Made by a program: the position numbers and the translations under genes. 64,000 bases of DNA, from assembly GCA_020055645.1 (NCBI GenBank), contig CM034546.1, positions 17,794,001 through 17,858,000 on the forward strand. Direction: 5' to 3'. Origin of the DNA: Tomocerus qinae. Lineage: Eukaryota; Arthropoda; Collembola; Entomobryomorpha; Tomoceridae. Every line of letters begins with the position of its first letter. Position 1 is the first letter of the stretch. Positions 32,687 through 44,425 of this stretch are shown here, in pieces. The notes under the pieces were generated by a model. That model ran no database searches and was not told where the DNA came from. It saw nothing but the letters and a program-made list of their open reading frames with translations.

Positions 32687-33040
32687 TTATTTGCAGCAAT
32701 ACCACCTTTTTCTGTTGGGGAATCCGCATTTAACTACACCAACTGCCCGATAGCCTCCTGTACATCTTCCTCCGCCAAATGCTTGACATGGGAGCCAGAA
32801 GCAATGAGGGCTGAACATATTACTGGGGTTATCAATCACCCTGGCAGCGTGATCGTTGGTGAAATTAGTGTTGGCAAAACCAGCGTTGTCGAGATTAACT
32901 TTGGCAAAATCAGTGTCGGGGGCATCCGAATTGGTGACCGAACTTTGTGTTTCCACGTCATAATTACTCTTGGCATTCACCGAATAAAACGCTGCTATGG
33001 CGACAACCAAAATAGCGACGTAAACGCCCTTTGATGACAT
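32687..33040 (-). CDS. Secreted cysteine peptide with pentapeptide-like pro-region (copy B)
   Basis: A 117-residue single-exon precursor. I chose the start at 33040 (M-S-S-K) because it aligns with M-P-S-K of copy A and opens directly into the signal peptide; another ATG lies 12 codons upstream. Residues 1-24 are the signal peptide. Residues 36-65 keep five-residue periodicity (S-D-A-P-D, T-D-F-A-K, A-G-F-A-N, T-N-F-T-N), weaker than in copy A. Residues 80-116 hold six cysteines, C-x4-C-x7-C-x11-C-x9-CC, with F-G-G-G-R in the same place and a final Lys. The extra seventh cysteine of copy A is absent. Strong conservation of the C-terminal domain against a looser pro-region suggests the disulfide domain is the active part. 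Confidence 0.8.
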   Translation of the reverse strand: MSSKGVYVAILVVAIAAFYSVNAKSNYDVETQSSVTNSDAPDTDFAKVNLDNAGFANTNFTNDHAARVIDNPSNMFSPHCFWLPCQAFGGGRCTGGYRAVGVVKCGFPNRKRWYCCK

Positions 33041-34234
33041 GTTTATGTTCAAGTTCCTAATAATTTCAGTCGACATAATTAAAAGGTTTTTTTATCCCAA
33101 AAATACAAAAAAATAAGAACGATAAAATATAAACCAGTGAATAATACCTATTCACGACAATTTTACATGATTAATAGTTTTAGTGATAGAACAAATACAT
33201 TGAAATTATAATACAGCTGAAAACATTAGCAAAGGTCAAAATCGAAATGGCAAGTTTTGTCACTGTTAATGCATCTAATAAATATGTATACATTTGTTGC
33301 ATTAGGAACTAATTTTTTGAGGTTTTCCAAAATAAAGCTTTAGTCCAAGACGCAATAAAAAAATTTTTAGTTCATAATCAAACACGCCTGGCCATATTTG
33401 CGTTCTTAAAACACGAAAAAATGTATTTCTTACAAATTAAATAATCTGATTACTCGAAATTCTCAACTTACCAGATCTATTTCACTGGCTTCCAAATACC
33501 TCTGGTTCCGTTAGCTTCTGAAATACTAATCCACTCCAATCGAGTTTAATTTTGTCTTAATTCGATCTTAAACCTAATATATAAAGAATACAAAAATTAT
33601 AATTCGGTTGATTGTAATTCTTGATCACGTATCATTTACTCACTTGGCATATTATTGTCGATTAGATTATTGCAATGGGACATGACAGTGCATGTCAAAA
33701 AGTCAAATAAGCACACGGTTGGAGAATGCTTTAGTTTTTGGGGTTTAATAAGTGGGATTTAAGTGAATGTGCAATATTTCCTTTCCCGATAAAAATTTGG
33801 ACACGGGTTAAATTTGGAAATATAAATGGGCAATAAAAATTGTGTCAAAGGTATTAAATTAAAGCTAAAGAGTGGCATTTTTACTTTATTGCACAAGTCC
33901 ATTCCACTGTAAATTATAGTCATATAAGCCGGTTTTAAGCCCTGCATCGTTGATAATTTTTTCACATAAAATGTTTACACGAATATCATGGCAGGGTCAT
34001 CAGGTAAATATTATAGTTCTGCAGTAACTGTATTTTCTTTCTGTTTATAGATTGCTATTTATTTGATTGGTTCTGTATTATAATTGGTCGATACGTAGGT
34101 ACTTAGCAGTGTGCTCAAATGTTGTCTGCTTGACGCAGTTACTTTTGATTAAGAACATTTCGACAATAATAAACTTTCAATTAAAAGGTATAGAAGAACA
34201 TCCAATAAAAACGTTTATTGTTGGCATAATTACT
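33041..34234. other. Copy B spacer, no gene seen
   Basis: Non-coding. Parts align with 11200-11900 of copy A. The near 5' end includes the peptide gene promoter. Confidence 0.5.
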
Positions 34235-35350
34235 GTGTATGAATTTAAGAGATGTGTATGAAAAAAAATTTGAAATTCGATATTGAATCTCAACTAATGA
34301 TAACCTATGCAGAAAGGGGAATGTAAAAAACAGTTTCTTTCCGATTTTTGATGCACCGCCCCCTTCCCGCAGGACACACCCCCCGAAGGTCGAAAAGCAT
34401 ATACAAAAAATCTCAGCAACTACTGGACCGATTTGGATGAAATTTTTTTTAAATTGAATGAAATAATATTTGCCCCAGGGGTTCTGCGATTCATTTCAAA
34501 ATTCGAGCTCCTTCATTCAAAATAAATTTCAAAATTTTGAAAAAAGTCGTTTTTTTGAAATTTATTGCTAATAGACCAAATCTTACTGTAATAGCTATAC
34601 AAACAGCCAGTTATCATATTACATCAATTTGACCTCTGAAAATGTCAAAGGTCAACTTTACAAACGCTTCAATATATCTTGTGTGACCTATCAATCAGCA
34701 TCTAAATAACTCGAGCAGAACGATTATGATGTAAAATGACACAAATTTTGTACCAGTAATAGGTCAAAGGTCAATTTCTATAAAATAACAAAAATAACAT
34801 TGTCACAAATTGATCTTTGACCTTTTACTAGTAAAAAATTTATGTCATTTTACATCATAATCGTTCTGCTCGAGTTATTTAGATGCTGATTGATAGGTCA
34901 CACAAGATATATTGAAGCGTTTCAAAAAGTTGACCTTTGACATTTTCAGAGGTGAAATTGATGCAATATGATAACTAGCTGTTTCTATAGCTATTACAGT
35001 AAGATTTGGTCTATAAGCAATAAATTTCAAAAAAACGACTTTTTTCAAAATTTTGAAATTTATTTTGAATGAAGGAGTTCGAATTTTGAAATGAATCGCA
35101 GAACCCCTAGGGCAAATATTATCTCATTCAATTTAAAAAAAATTTCATCCAAATCGGTCCAGTAGTTGCTGAGATTTTTTGTATATGCTTTTCGACCTTC
35201 GGGGGGTGTGTCCTGCGGGAAGGGGGCGGTGCATCAAAAATCGGAAAGAAACTGTTTTTTACATTCCCCTTTCTGCATAGGTTATCATTAGTTGAGATTC
35301 AATATCGAATTTCAAATTTTTTTTCATACACATCTCTTAAATTCATACAC
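34235..35350. mobile_element. 1.1 kb near-perfect palindrome (foldback element)
   Basis: The two halves, about 530 bases each, are close complements from GTGTATGAATTTAAGAGATG at the left edge to its complement at 35350, with a centre near 34793 and a loop of roughly 30 bases. Arms include CTCGAGCAGAACGATTATG and GCACCGCCCCCTTCCCGC. There is no open frame of note. It is a foldback transposon by structure; if transcribed it would form a long hairpin RNA. Copy A has no such palindrome in the corresponding spacer. Confidence 0.85.
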
Positions 35351-35596
35351 TACTTTGAGATTTTAGTTTTTGGCCTGTGAGTCAATTGGTACTATGTTAG
35401 TATCAGGCCTCCATTTTTCGCCTAATAAATTCAGGAACGATTTATTGCTCCAAATTATCGAATTGCTATGATTTCTACCAGAGTACGTTTTCAAATAACC
35501 AATGTACATTTTAGCCTTAAATGTTCGCTTTGGCTTCAAAGGCGGTACGACGATTAAATCAAACAAACACCAAAATTGTTGTCATATTTACACGTA
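35351..35596. other. Short spacer
   Basis: Nothing recognised between the palindrome and the next element. Confidence 0.5.
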
Positions 35597-36548
35597 GGGG
35601 AGACTGGGGATAGTGTACGAACTTTTTGCTTAGACAATTTTATAAAATCGCACAGAGAAAAATAAATTCATTTTAAATATTGAATGTAAAGAGTATGTTA
35701 TTATGTGTAGTTTGCGTATTTTTCAGTATTTTTTGTCCCACATTTGAAAGTACAATATTTTATTTTGGAAAGGTAACATTTTTCGTACACTATACCCAGT
35801 ACTGGGTATAGTGTACGAATACCATGGGTATAGTGGACGAAATAATTTTTATTACCACATAATGATAAAAAATTTTGTTTGCCTCACTTTTTATTGAAGT
35901 TCCCCCTTTTGTGGAGGCAGTCACGGAGGGATTTTCATTTTTGCTTCAGTTGTCGATTTTTCTGCTTTTATTCCAACAAAATAGTGGATTGTCGTCTTTT
36001 TGTGACCTTTGGCAAAATATTTTTCTAGTCCCTGCTTTGAAAACAAGGATTATCCTATGCAGCAGTCTTATATTACTAATGAGTACTATGACTTATGGCT
36101 CAAAATTGTATTCAAATCGTAACAAATATTCCAGTTATAAGTGATAATTCGAATATTCGTCAACTATACCCATTACGACTTTTTCGAAATAAATATTTCT
36201 GTTTTGAAAACATTTGCAATGATAGTCGCAAATAACATTGGATATCATCTGTAGGAATATATTTACTCTGTCAAAAAATTCTTACTCTTTAAAATCTTTG
36301 AAATAGATCTCTGTGCAAAATCATGCGACGCCTTGAAAGTTTACTGTTGCATGTTTTTTCACTCAGAAAACTTAGTTTTAATTTTATAAAATAGTGTATG
36401 AGCCGGATTTTTACAATTTTTTGCTATGCCGCCTTCAATGAAATACTACGCATTTTGAAAATTTTACACATCAAAATAAGTCACGGGTTCCTTGAAAATT
36501 CTTAAGTTCGTACACTATACCCATTCGTACACTATACCCAGTCTCCCC
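35597..36548. mobile_element. TA-flanked inverted-repeat element, copy 2
   Basis: 952 bases, the same ends and orientation as copy 1, flanked by TA. The internal palindrome built on CACTATACCCAGTACTGGG is near 35785-35820. An 89-codon plus-strand frame inside (35875-36144) has no counterpart in the other copies and is likely chance. Confidence 0.85.
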
Positions 36549-37096
36549 TATCTGTAATTTATGTTACTTACATAATTTGACCCTGACTTTGTTTGTTCAT
36601 TGGAGTTAGAATATTGGCATAAATCCATAGATTTATTGACATTGACTGACAATGTACGTCATACTTGTGAATCACATATTGTTGTGATTGTGTTTTATAT
36701 ACCGTCTGTTTAACATTTCAATTCTGTCAATCCACATTTCCATTCTATCACTTTCTATACAACTAACCCGTCTGCATTTTATCATAGTACATACATTTTA
36801 AACAATACCCATAATGTTAAGATTATAACTATCAAGTGTTATAAAATTGTTTCCCAATAATTGCATTGACAATGGAGTTGCTCATGATTGTAGACGTAAA
36901 TCATATATTATAAGTTGACGGCTAAGGACGTATTTTCCCCTACCAAAAATAAAACCAAAAAGCAAGCCGAAACAGACGCTCGTTTCGCTAACCCTAGGTA
37001 CCTAATATGTATGTAGTAATCGTTTAGCTTGTATTTATTATACTATTTGCTAATACCGGTATAAGTATTATATGTAATACTTTTATTAATGCACAG

Positions 37097-37321
37097 TTAA
37101 CTACTGCTGCCCAAACTTGCGCGATTACATTAGCGGCCAACATTCAAAGTCAAGGCCAAGTCGAGCATTTAAAGACAGTCCTGAGGCAACTTCTGGGCAA
37201 TATGGAGAAAATCTTGCTCTTTGCTCTGCATGATTCCAGGATGTAATATCAACGGATGCGTTCCAGTTGATGCATGGTACAATTAGATAAGATCATACAA
37301 TTTTTCCAACCCTGGTTTTAG
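37097..37321 (+). pseudogene. CAP gene B last-exon remnant
   Basis: It begins after a preserved CACAG acceptor and matches the first 60 percent of the copy A exon (A-A-N-I-Q-S-Q-G, G-Q-Y-G-E-N-L-A-L). An extra 11 bases within T-C-T-T-T-G-C-T-C-T-G shift the frame, W-Y-N is followed by TAG at about 37284, and similarity ends at the N-P-G-F-S position. The first exons are absent: copy B passes from DNA matching about 13960 to DNA matching 25411. Confidence 0.85.
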
Positions 37322-39630
37322 TTGATCGGCAGTGATCCGGAAATGTACCTCTCATATACCGGAAATATACCAGTCTTTTGTTCGCGGCTGGCAACGCAGT
37401 GGGCTGTGAAGGAATCGTTCTTGAAGAACAAGAGGACTATTTGTTATCCGATTGTTATGACTATGACTCTTTTACTGGTAGTGTCATATATAATCTTTAC
37501 CAATATTTAATTTCAATAAACGCGAATATGGACATGCATATGGAATTCTGTCGGTACGGGGGTCAAGTATTTTTTGCCATTTATTTTTGTAATGACTATA
37601 GGCTACCAATATTGATTCCTAATTTCGTATGGCTTGTGGACTTCCGGAATTTACTTACAATATAATAATTCAAGAATAAACAAGCTGTGGTGTCCCATTA
37701 AAATGAATCCTTAATTAATATTTTGCAGTCCAATTTATAACTCTAGCATTTCACTAAAAACTCAATTGCTAACAAAAATGTGAGACAGGCTTTTAGTAGA
37801 ACAATGGCCTAGTAGCACCAAAGTTCCAAAAAGATAACACTTGAAATATGTACGTATACATTGAACATTTTATTATTACAAAGCTCATCTTTGGTCCTCG
37901 TTGTACTATTTAGTAAACATCATCTCCCATTCTGCTTTCTCTTATATAGGTAGCTTGGAATTGCAAACATACTAACTACTAACTATTTATTCCTCTACAT
38001 GTTATTGTCATACGGAAAACCATTTACACATCAGAGATAGATAGTACCACATTCAAATGCATTTTATGTTTGCGTGATTCCTTTACGTAAATAAGCTCAG
38101 ACGGAGAAAAATATTATACAAATTATTCATTAAATGCAAATGCATAGTGGTGGTTGGTATTGAATCAATATTTGCCTTTATTATTAAATAATTTAGATCC
38201 CATAAAAACCGATGTCTAATTGTACACACGCCATCCAATGTCCTTTTTCAAATCATGTTTATTCCGTAGTGAGGGTTTCCAGATCTAGTAAAACTGAATA
38301 AAAACTGTTGTGATAAATAAAAACTGTTTTAATAAATAAAACTGTTGTGAGAATTTACTGTAGTCATCTATTTCCATGGCCGATTACGGCATTAATAATG
38401 AGTATAGGTATGATCAATACAATAATACAATACAATAACCATAAATGCCTTAATAATAACTTACAGGTAAGTTTATTAAATGATCCTGTAAATTAAGACC
38501 TACAGTGCTTTACGAAATTGAACTTAAGAAATTAATTCAAATGCCTTTAAGAAAATGACACTATCCTTAAATATATAGAACACATTTTAATTAATGAGTT
38601 GGATTTTAAGCGTAATGGAAATTGGACTTTAAAAATCAAAGAAAATCTGTATACAGTAAAATTTTATTATTATTCAATGTACAAGTTTTGTTACAAATAC
38701 TGTAATTATAATCCCACAGTTCTTTTAACTAAACTTTTCAGTTTCATCTTTTTCAAAAATTTGTCTTTTGTCTTCCCAACTTTTATCTTTCGTGACCATT
38801 GCGTAAGGGTAGGAAATTTGATGATTACTATTAAAAGGAGCTTATTAAAGGCTTCTAGTCTTCCATTCAGAGGAATAAACAGCTGCTTCATTCTTTCAAA
38901 AAAGCTATATATTTTCATGTTTTCCTAGTCCTACCTCCTACCTACTTATATTTACCTAATTTACCTTATCTTGATCCTAACACAGTAACATCATCGCAGT
39001 AAGAAGTAATAGTAATTATAATACCTGCTCACTATTTATTTTTAAGGATGCTCATTATTGTTTAAAGAAAACTCATTTGTTTTGTAAAGATATCTCATTA
39101 TTTTTACCATAACTAATAAAGTTAAAGACATGGTTACTTTATTTTGCTGGCTCATTAATTGAACCTAGACTACTTTTTGTAGTAGGGTTTTTCGTTCTTA
39201 ATTTCAAATGAGGTCATACATTAGGGTTCCCACAGTAAATAGCATTTTAATTTAGTACTAATCTTAATTTCAAAAACTGAAAACAATAATCGAACAGTTT
39301 TGACTTGGACTGCGAAATAATTGAAAGCGAAACCATGCAATAAATACATTCCTAAAATGACATTAAATAATTGATACATTCCAAAACATGACCTTACAAT
39401 CTACCATGGACATGTACACGTGGAAGATTTGTAAGTCAATATTATGCCCTTCACTCAACGAACAAAAAACACACTAAAAATTAAAACTTCGTATGTATTG
39501 TATAAGTTGACATACTGTTTGCAGATTACGAGAAAGAAAGGAGGTTATTACATCTTTCGTAGAACTCAACATTTGTGAGCACAGTACAAGTAAGCAATAA
39601 AAGTTACCACATCCGAAACTATCTTCCGAA
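37322..39630. other. Intergenic, one unassigned frame
   Basis: No supported gene. A 95-codon plus-strand frame at 37378-37665 with three cysteines and mixed composition cannot be assigned. The 300 bases before 39631 should hold the promoter of the next receptor. Confidence 0.4.
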
Positions 39631-42087
39631 ATGATTACTATTTGGAGACGACGATACATTGCATTAATTCTGCTAGCTATTTTCAACACGGGAAATAATA
39701 TTAATGCTGGAAAATTGGAAAATATATTTTCAATGGAAAAGGATTGCTACATCAACATAATATTGTACGAAACGTACTCGATACAAACGACTAAGATTTT
39801 GGAAGATCTGTTAGATACACAAATTCCATATTCCACAACCAATGTTAATTCAATGAAAAAATATTTATCTGTGAAATACACAAATATTTCAAAGCAGGAA
39901 ATGGAATCCAAAATGTATCAAGAAATCATGAAGTCCTTTAAGTTTTGCTACTTGCCGCAGGACAATAACTTAATACATTCGCCGTATTTAAATAACCGAT
40001 TCACATGCACTGTCCACATTTCAGTTGACATGAATCCTAAAAGCTCGATCGACCTCGCACTGACAAAATACATAACTCAATATGTAGACAGTCAATTCAC
40101 ATACAATAATTACATTAATTTCAAAAAACCTTATTTATCAATAATGCAAATATGCGACGACGAGCAGTTCAGTATTAATGACGATACCCATGTATATTTT
40201 CTCGTTCAAAAGGAAATTCAAGGCAGCGTAGAGAACCAAACTAAATTTTTGAATGACATCAAAAATCATTTCTATGGATTTAAAAAACATTATTTCGTGC
40301 ATTCATTGGCCGAAGAAGACGACAGGGTATTCTTCATTTGTGGAACATATCGACGCAAACTTATGAGCTCCGGTGCACGGGGATCTAATAAATTTATGGA
40401 CCGTTTGGTTTTCTCACACAATGCTGTTTTAGGGGCGAGTAATTTTGAACGGGAACTTGTGAAGAAGAATCGTGCAAAAATTTCGTTAAGCAGAAATTTC
40501 TTCAAAGAAAAAATTCCTGTAATACATATTGATCGTTACCTTTCAGTTAGACAATCTTATTGTGGCCCCATATTAAAAAAAGAAAACTTTTTATCTGCCT
40601 TCAATGGAAATAAAATCGACGTCGTCTTTATTTTAACTTCGATTGTTTTATTTAATTTGCCCAATGCAACGATTGGCAGAGATGGAATGAAATGTGGATA
40701 TCGATATCCCGAATGGTTTTTGACTATAGACTATGAATACTCAATAGATAACATTGACGAAAACAAAGACTTTCTTGTGACTCATTCAGACAATTACAAT
40801 TACATATCTTGTGTTGTTCTAGAGGATGAGAGTCTGTCATTCTACGGATACATCCGTCCTTTTCAAACTTTTGCTTGGATTGGAATTCTGTCTACAATAT
40901 TTCTTGTCACTTGCTTCTTCCAACTCACTTTGTATTTGAAGCACAACCGAATCCACCAATTTATCTTTACTTGCTGTGCCTATGCACTCTGCAACAATTG
41001 CGGATTTCCCAAAAAATTGGAGAAATATCTCTGGTTTAAAATTGTTCTGGGTCCATATCTACTGATGTTCATCGTTCTTACCTACGGCTATGCAGGAATC
41101 GTCATCACGGATTTGGTCGAACCCAGAGCTACAAGACAAATTGAATCCTTTCAAGAAATTGCTGCTTTGGATGACATTTCAGTTGTCAGTCCAGTTGACG
41201 GCCAATTGCCATATGAACCATGGTTAATGATTGATGATCAGAAATATTTATTGTTCTACCACAACTGTTATACATATTTGAACGAAACACGAGGTGGTGA
41301 CCATTTCAAATTGAACGATAATCTTCAAAAATGCTATAAAATCCGTTCTATTTCGAATAACCTCACTTTTACAGATGTTTCGACCGAAACTGTAAATGCA
41401 GCTTTAGAAAGTTTTAACCAGTTTATACATTTATTTAACTTATATTTAGACTCAGTATCTTTCACTACCTTACGTCAAAACCTTGAAGCAATTATCAGCA
41501 AACTTCGTTATCCAAAAGACTCTCTAGAATTGCCGTTTCAGTATTGGATTTCTCAGTGTAACAGATCGGTGTTTGTAGATAGACAAAGTCAACTTCATCG
41601 ATTTTTAAACGATTCTTATTGGAATATTAAGAAGGGAATAACCCCACGACGGAAATTATACATTGGAGTTCCCGATCACAATACTATAACTTTTGGTGTT
41701 ACAATTAGCAGTCCCTATTTTTTGATTAGGGAATATATAAAAAGAAATATTTATATTTTGTCCGAATCCGGCCTCTACGGAAAATGGATGGATGTCTTCA
41801 ATCGATATAACTTCACCCAATGTAGTCATTGTTTTGAAAGAGATCAGCCACATCCACTCTCATTTCACAATTCAAATATTTTTACTATTTTCGCCATTTA
41901 TATCGCTTGTCTCATTTTATCAATTTTGGCTTTGCTTGCGGAAGGTAGACATGTCTTGTTTCATCTAATTGTTGGTTGGATATCCAAGGTTGATTGCCGC
42001 AAGGTTAATACAATATGTTCGAGTTTGTGGCAAAAACCTTCAGGTTTCAAAAATCCAAAGATTATAGTACTTCCCCGTCATAATTGA
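39631..42087 (+). CDS. Ionotropic receptor C, full length
   Basis: An intact intronless frame of 818 residues. A Lys/Arg-flanked hydrophobic leader (residues 9-24) precedes a large extracellular region. M1 is near 414-436 (F-A-W-I-G-I-L-S-T), the pore region near 445-460 (F-I-F-T-C-C-A-Y-A-L-C), M2 near 470-492 leading to Y-G-Y-A-G-I-V-I-T-D-L-V-E-P-R, and M3 near 749-770. The sequence E-D-E-S-L-S-F-Y-G-Y-I-R-P-F-Q before M1 is shared with the pseudogene at 62.6 kb, so it marks a subfamily distinct from receptors A and B. The arrangement is that of a divergent ionotropic glutamate-type receptor; the ligand is unknown. No intact neighbour is co-oriented. Confidence 0.85.
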   Translation: MITIWRRRYIALILLAIFNTGNNINAGKLENIFSMEKDCYINIILYETYSIQTTKILEDLLDTQIPYSTTNVNSMKKYLSVKYTNISKQEMESKMYQEIMKSFKFCYLPQDNNLIHSPYLNNRFTCTVHISVDMNPKSSIDLALTKYITQYVDSQFTYNNYINFKKPYLSIMQICDDEQFSINDDTHVYFLVQKEIQGSVENQTKFLNDIKNHFYGFKKHYFVHSLAEEDDRVFFICGTYRRKLMSSGARGSNKFMDRLVFSHNAVLGASNFERELVKKNRAKISLSRNFFKEKIPVIHIDRYLSVRQSYCGPILKKENFLSAFNGNKIDVVFILTSIVLFNLPNATIGRDGMKCGYRYPEWFLTIDYEYSIDNIDENKDFLVTHSDNYNYISCVVLEDESLSFYGYIRPFQTFAWIGILSTIFLVTCFFQLTLYLKHNRIHQFIFTCCAYALCNNCGFPKKLEKYLWFKIVLGPYLLMFIVLTYGYAGIVITDLVEPRATRQIESFQEIAALDDISVVSPVDGQLPYEPWLMIDDQKYLLFYHNCYTYLNETRGGDHFKLNDNLQKCYKIRSISNNLTFTDVSTETVNAALESFNQFIHLFNLYLDSVSFTTLRQNLEAIISKLRYPKDSLELPFQYWISQCNRSVFVDRQSQLHRFLNDSYWNIKKGITPRRKLYIGVPDHNTITFGVTISSPYFLIREYIKRNIYILSESGLYGKWMDVFNRYNFTQCSHCFERDQPHPLSFHNSNIFTIFAIYIACLILSILALLAEGRHVLFHLIVGWISKVDCRKVNTICSSLWQKPSGFKNPKIIVLPRHN

Positions 42088-42804
42088 ACATGCACCGGGG
42101 TCGAATTGGTTATAATATTTATTGACTTTTTAATTAGGTAATATTCAAACTATATATTAAAGTCTGTCGCAAATGTCTATTGGCAATGTGTTTTGCATGC
42201 AAATATACTGGTAAGATATACGCAAAGGGATCTAGTGGCCAATAAATAGTTGTGATAACTCTATTAAGAGATAATCGGGAATTCTCAGACTCTAATGAGA
42301 CAGCCACATGTTGGACTAAATCATATGCTTTTATGATGATGTTTTTAAACTTAAACATCAATCCTAATGCAATCAAGACCTAATCATTTTTTAAATGTAA
42401 TTCTTACCATTGAAAATTGAAAAATCTTTAACTATGAACTTGCTAAAATTATCAGTATAAAACTTATTGTTTGGTGAACAATATCCTTTGTTCAAATTAA
42501 AATCAGATTGCGTGATTTTTGACACAATGGAAACGAATGAATTAGGAGCCTCTGCATTGCTCTCGAGAAATCCTATTTCCTTTAAGTTTGTTAGATATTG
42601 CTTATTATGTAGTATTAATAATAGGTTGCAAAGGGTCCTGTCAATTGGGTTGTATTCTCTTTTTGTGTGTAACCATTATAGCAAATTTTATATCGCTTGA
42701 TGTTCAAAATGAAATAAAATGTGATATTACAACACAATCACTCACTCACTCACTCACTCGCTACAAAATTGCGTTTTGCTTTAAGTGCCTAAAGCATACG
42801 ATAG
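42088..42804. other. Intergenic with CACT microsatellite
   Basis: No gene. A (TCAC)n run of about 26 bases lies at 42740-42766. Confidence 0.5.
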
Positions 42805-43036
42805 CAAGGCTGTATTAACGGGTGGAATTGGGGGTAAATGCCCATCCTCCTGAAATCCAAGAAAAGAGAATTTTTTTCAAAATACCAAAAGATTCGCTCT
42901 TTACGCAATTTTATGTCATTTTTAGGCTGTTTTTGACTCATTTTAAGCAAAAAATCCAAAATTATGTCTAAATGTCTATTACATAGAAGTATGACGTCAT
43001 TATCTCCTCCGAAATTGACTTCTAAATACGGTATTG
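42805..43036. mobile_element. CAAGG-ended miniature element, copy 1
   Basis: 232 bases starting CAAGGCTGTATTAACGGG, matching two other copies (47223-47471 and 60620-60864) through CGAAATCCAAGAA-like and CAAAATACCAAAA tracts. A possible 8-base flanking duplication is degenerate (TACGATAG and TACGGTTG). Confidence 0.7.
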
Positions 43037-43680
43037 TACGGTTGAATAATATCTGATCAATAATCATCTATTAACAATCATAAGCTTCAGTGATTTCCGT
43101 AATAAAGTCACAATCTAGGGTATTGGGTCTATTGTGTAGGGTGTTGGTGTTATTATGTTTGTAGATTGATATGGGAAAGGACTATAATAGCTTTAGTACC
43201 CATCTCACCTTACCTGTACCACCTCGCATCGCAGCAGTCGCTAGTCGGCTAGTCAATCTTTTATAAAATTTTACTGTAATTGCATAAAATGTTATATTAT
43301 GCAACTTAAACAATAATTATACATACAACAATTTCACTTTATTATCCAAGTAATTAGTTCATTTGTTTGGTTTTTTTGTATTCAGAAATGTTTCATGACC
43401 TCCGATTTTCCTATAATTTCTTCTTATACCAACTCTACATTTTTGCAAAAAATATAAGTTTGTCTTAGTGAGTAATATTAAAAATCCAAACTGAGATCCA
43501 TGCTGACATAATTTTTTATTTCAAATACAATTTGATATCGATAGAAAGTTTGTTTATAAATAATAAGACCAATAAAATTCACTTGCTGCTGCATAACAAG
43601 GTGTCAATACGATGTCAAGAGAGCAAATTATAATGCTTGGCAGACTGCCAAAATTTAATTTATCAGTAAAATTTTATTTA
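43037..43680. other. Intergenic, no gene seen
   Basis: AT-rich. It contains the 3' flank of the minus-strand peptide gene. Confidence 0.45.
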
Positions 43681-44425
43681 TCAATAATTAGTCATTTGTT
43701 CTGGACACAAACCATATCTGTTTCTCGGGGCTCCATGATCACAGGGTATACTGGGTTTTTGCCCTGAAACATATCAAATAAGTGCATAAGGTTATGATCT
43801 TAGTTTTGTTTAAAATCATGTACTGCAAATAGTTTTATTATTCCCAATTACCTCCGCCGCCTCCAAAGAAGAAAAACCCTGAAAAACAGTTTTATTTTAG
43901 ATCTTAAAAATTCTCTAGATAGTTTGCAAGATCTGACTGTAAGCTAAATTAGAAATCTTTACTATGAATATTTGTACATATTTAAATTTAATGAAAAAGA
44001 TTGGAATTTAGAATTACTTTTGGCTCGCTCGGATTCATTATTAACTGCACTTGTTTTTTCCGATTTTTTGTTTCCTGTAGAATCCTGTAAATAAAAAGAA
44101 ACATCGTGATCGAAAAACATTGCCCATTCCTTGAACATCAAACCCATATTTGCATATTGACAATAATAACTAGCTTAATCAATGAATATTTATTTCTTAC
44201 GTTCCCCCCATAGCTGGAAATCACATCCGCAACTAGAAAACCTATAAAATATACTAAAATGGTTTATAAAGTAAAAACATTAATGGTTTTTAATGTTTTA
44301 TATTCTGGACTAAATTCATCAATAGATATAATGTTCCTATATTTGATTACCCAAATTTTGTAACAATAATAAAATGGGGATTTACCTAGCATTAGTAGAC
44401 AGAGGAAGAAATGATATAGTTTCAT
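43681..44425 (-). CDS. Five-exon secreted peptide precursor 1
   Basis: Exons on the minus strand: 44425-44386, 44241-44201, 44084-44018, 43878-43852 and 43763-43681, all with GT/AG introns, phases 1, 0, 1, 1. They give 85 residues. A signal peptide (M-K-L-Y-H-F-F-L-C-L-L) is followed by a polar pro-region rich in Asn, Ser and Lys, then a dibasic A-K-R, then F-F-F-F-G-G-G-G-G, then a C-terminal segment with two cysteines, P-C-D-H-G-A-P-R-N-R-Y-G-L-C-P. The K-R just before F-F-F-F suggests processing into a mature peptide with one disulfide loop, as in neuropeptide or secreted effector precursors. No family recognised. The paralogue at 46526 conserves exon count, phases and both cysteines. Confidence 0.8.

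Larger units (their letters stand above)
26095..37321 (+). repeat. Segmental duplication, copy B
   Basis: It repeats the copy A order: spacer, receptor (intact), minus-strand peptide gene, spacer, CAP remnant. It carries two members of the TA-flanked element family and a 1.1 kb palindrome not found in copy A. It lacks the hAT-like element, both BEL elements and the first CAP exons. Confidence 0.85.

Noticed and set aside
35875-36144. 89-codon hydrophobic frame inside the TA-flanked element
   Set aside because: It is not conserved in the other two copies and has no domain, so it is not a transposase fragment.
37378-37665. 95-codon frame after CAP B as continuation of CAP
   Set aside because: It shares no residues with the missing part of the CAP domain, and similarity to copy A ends before it.
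38599-38928. 109-codon plus-strand frame
   Set aside because: Phe/Lys/Leu-rich composition expected from AT-rich DNA, no signal peptide structure, no splice context and an equal-length frame opposite.
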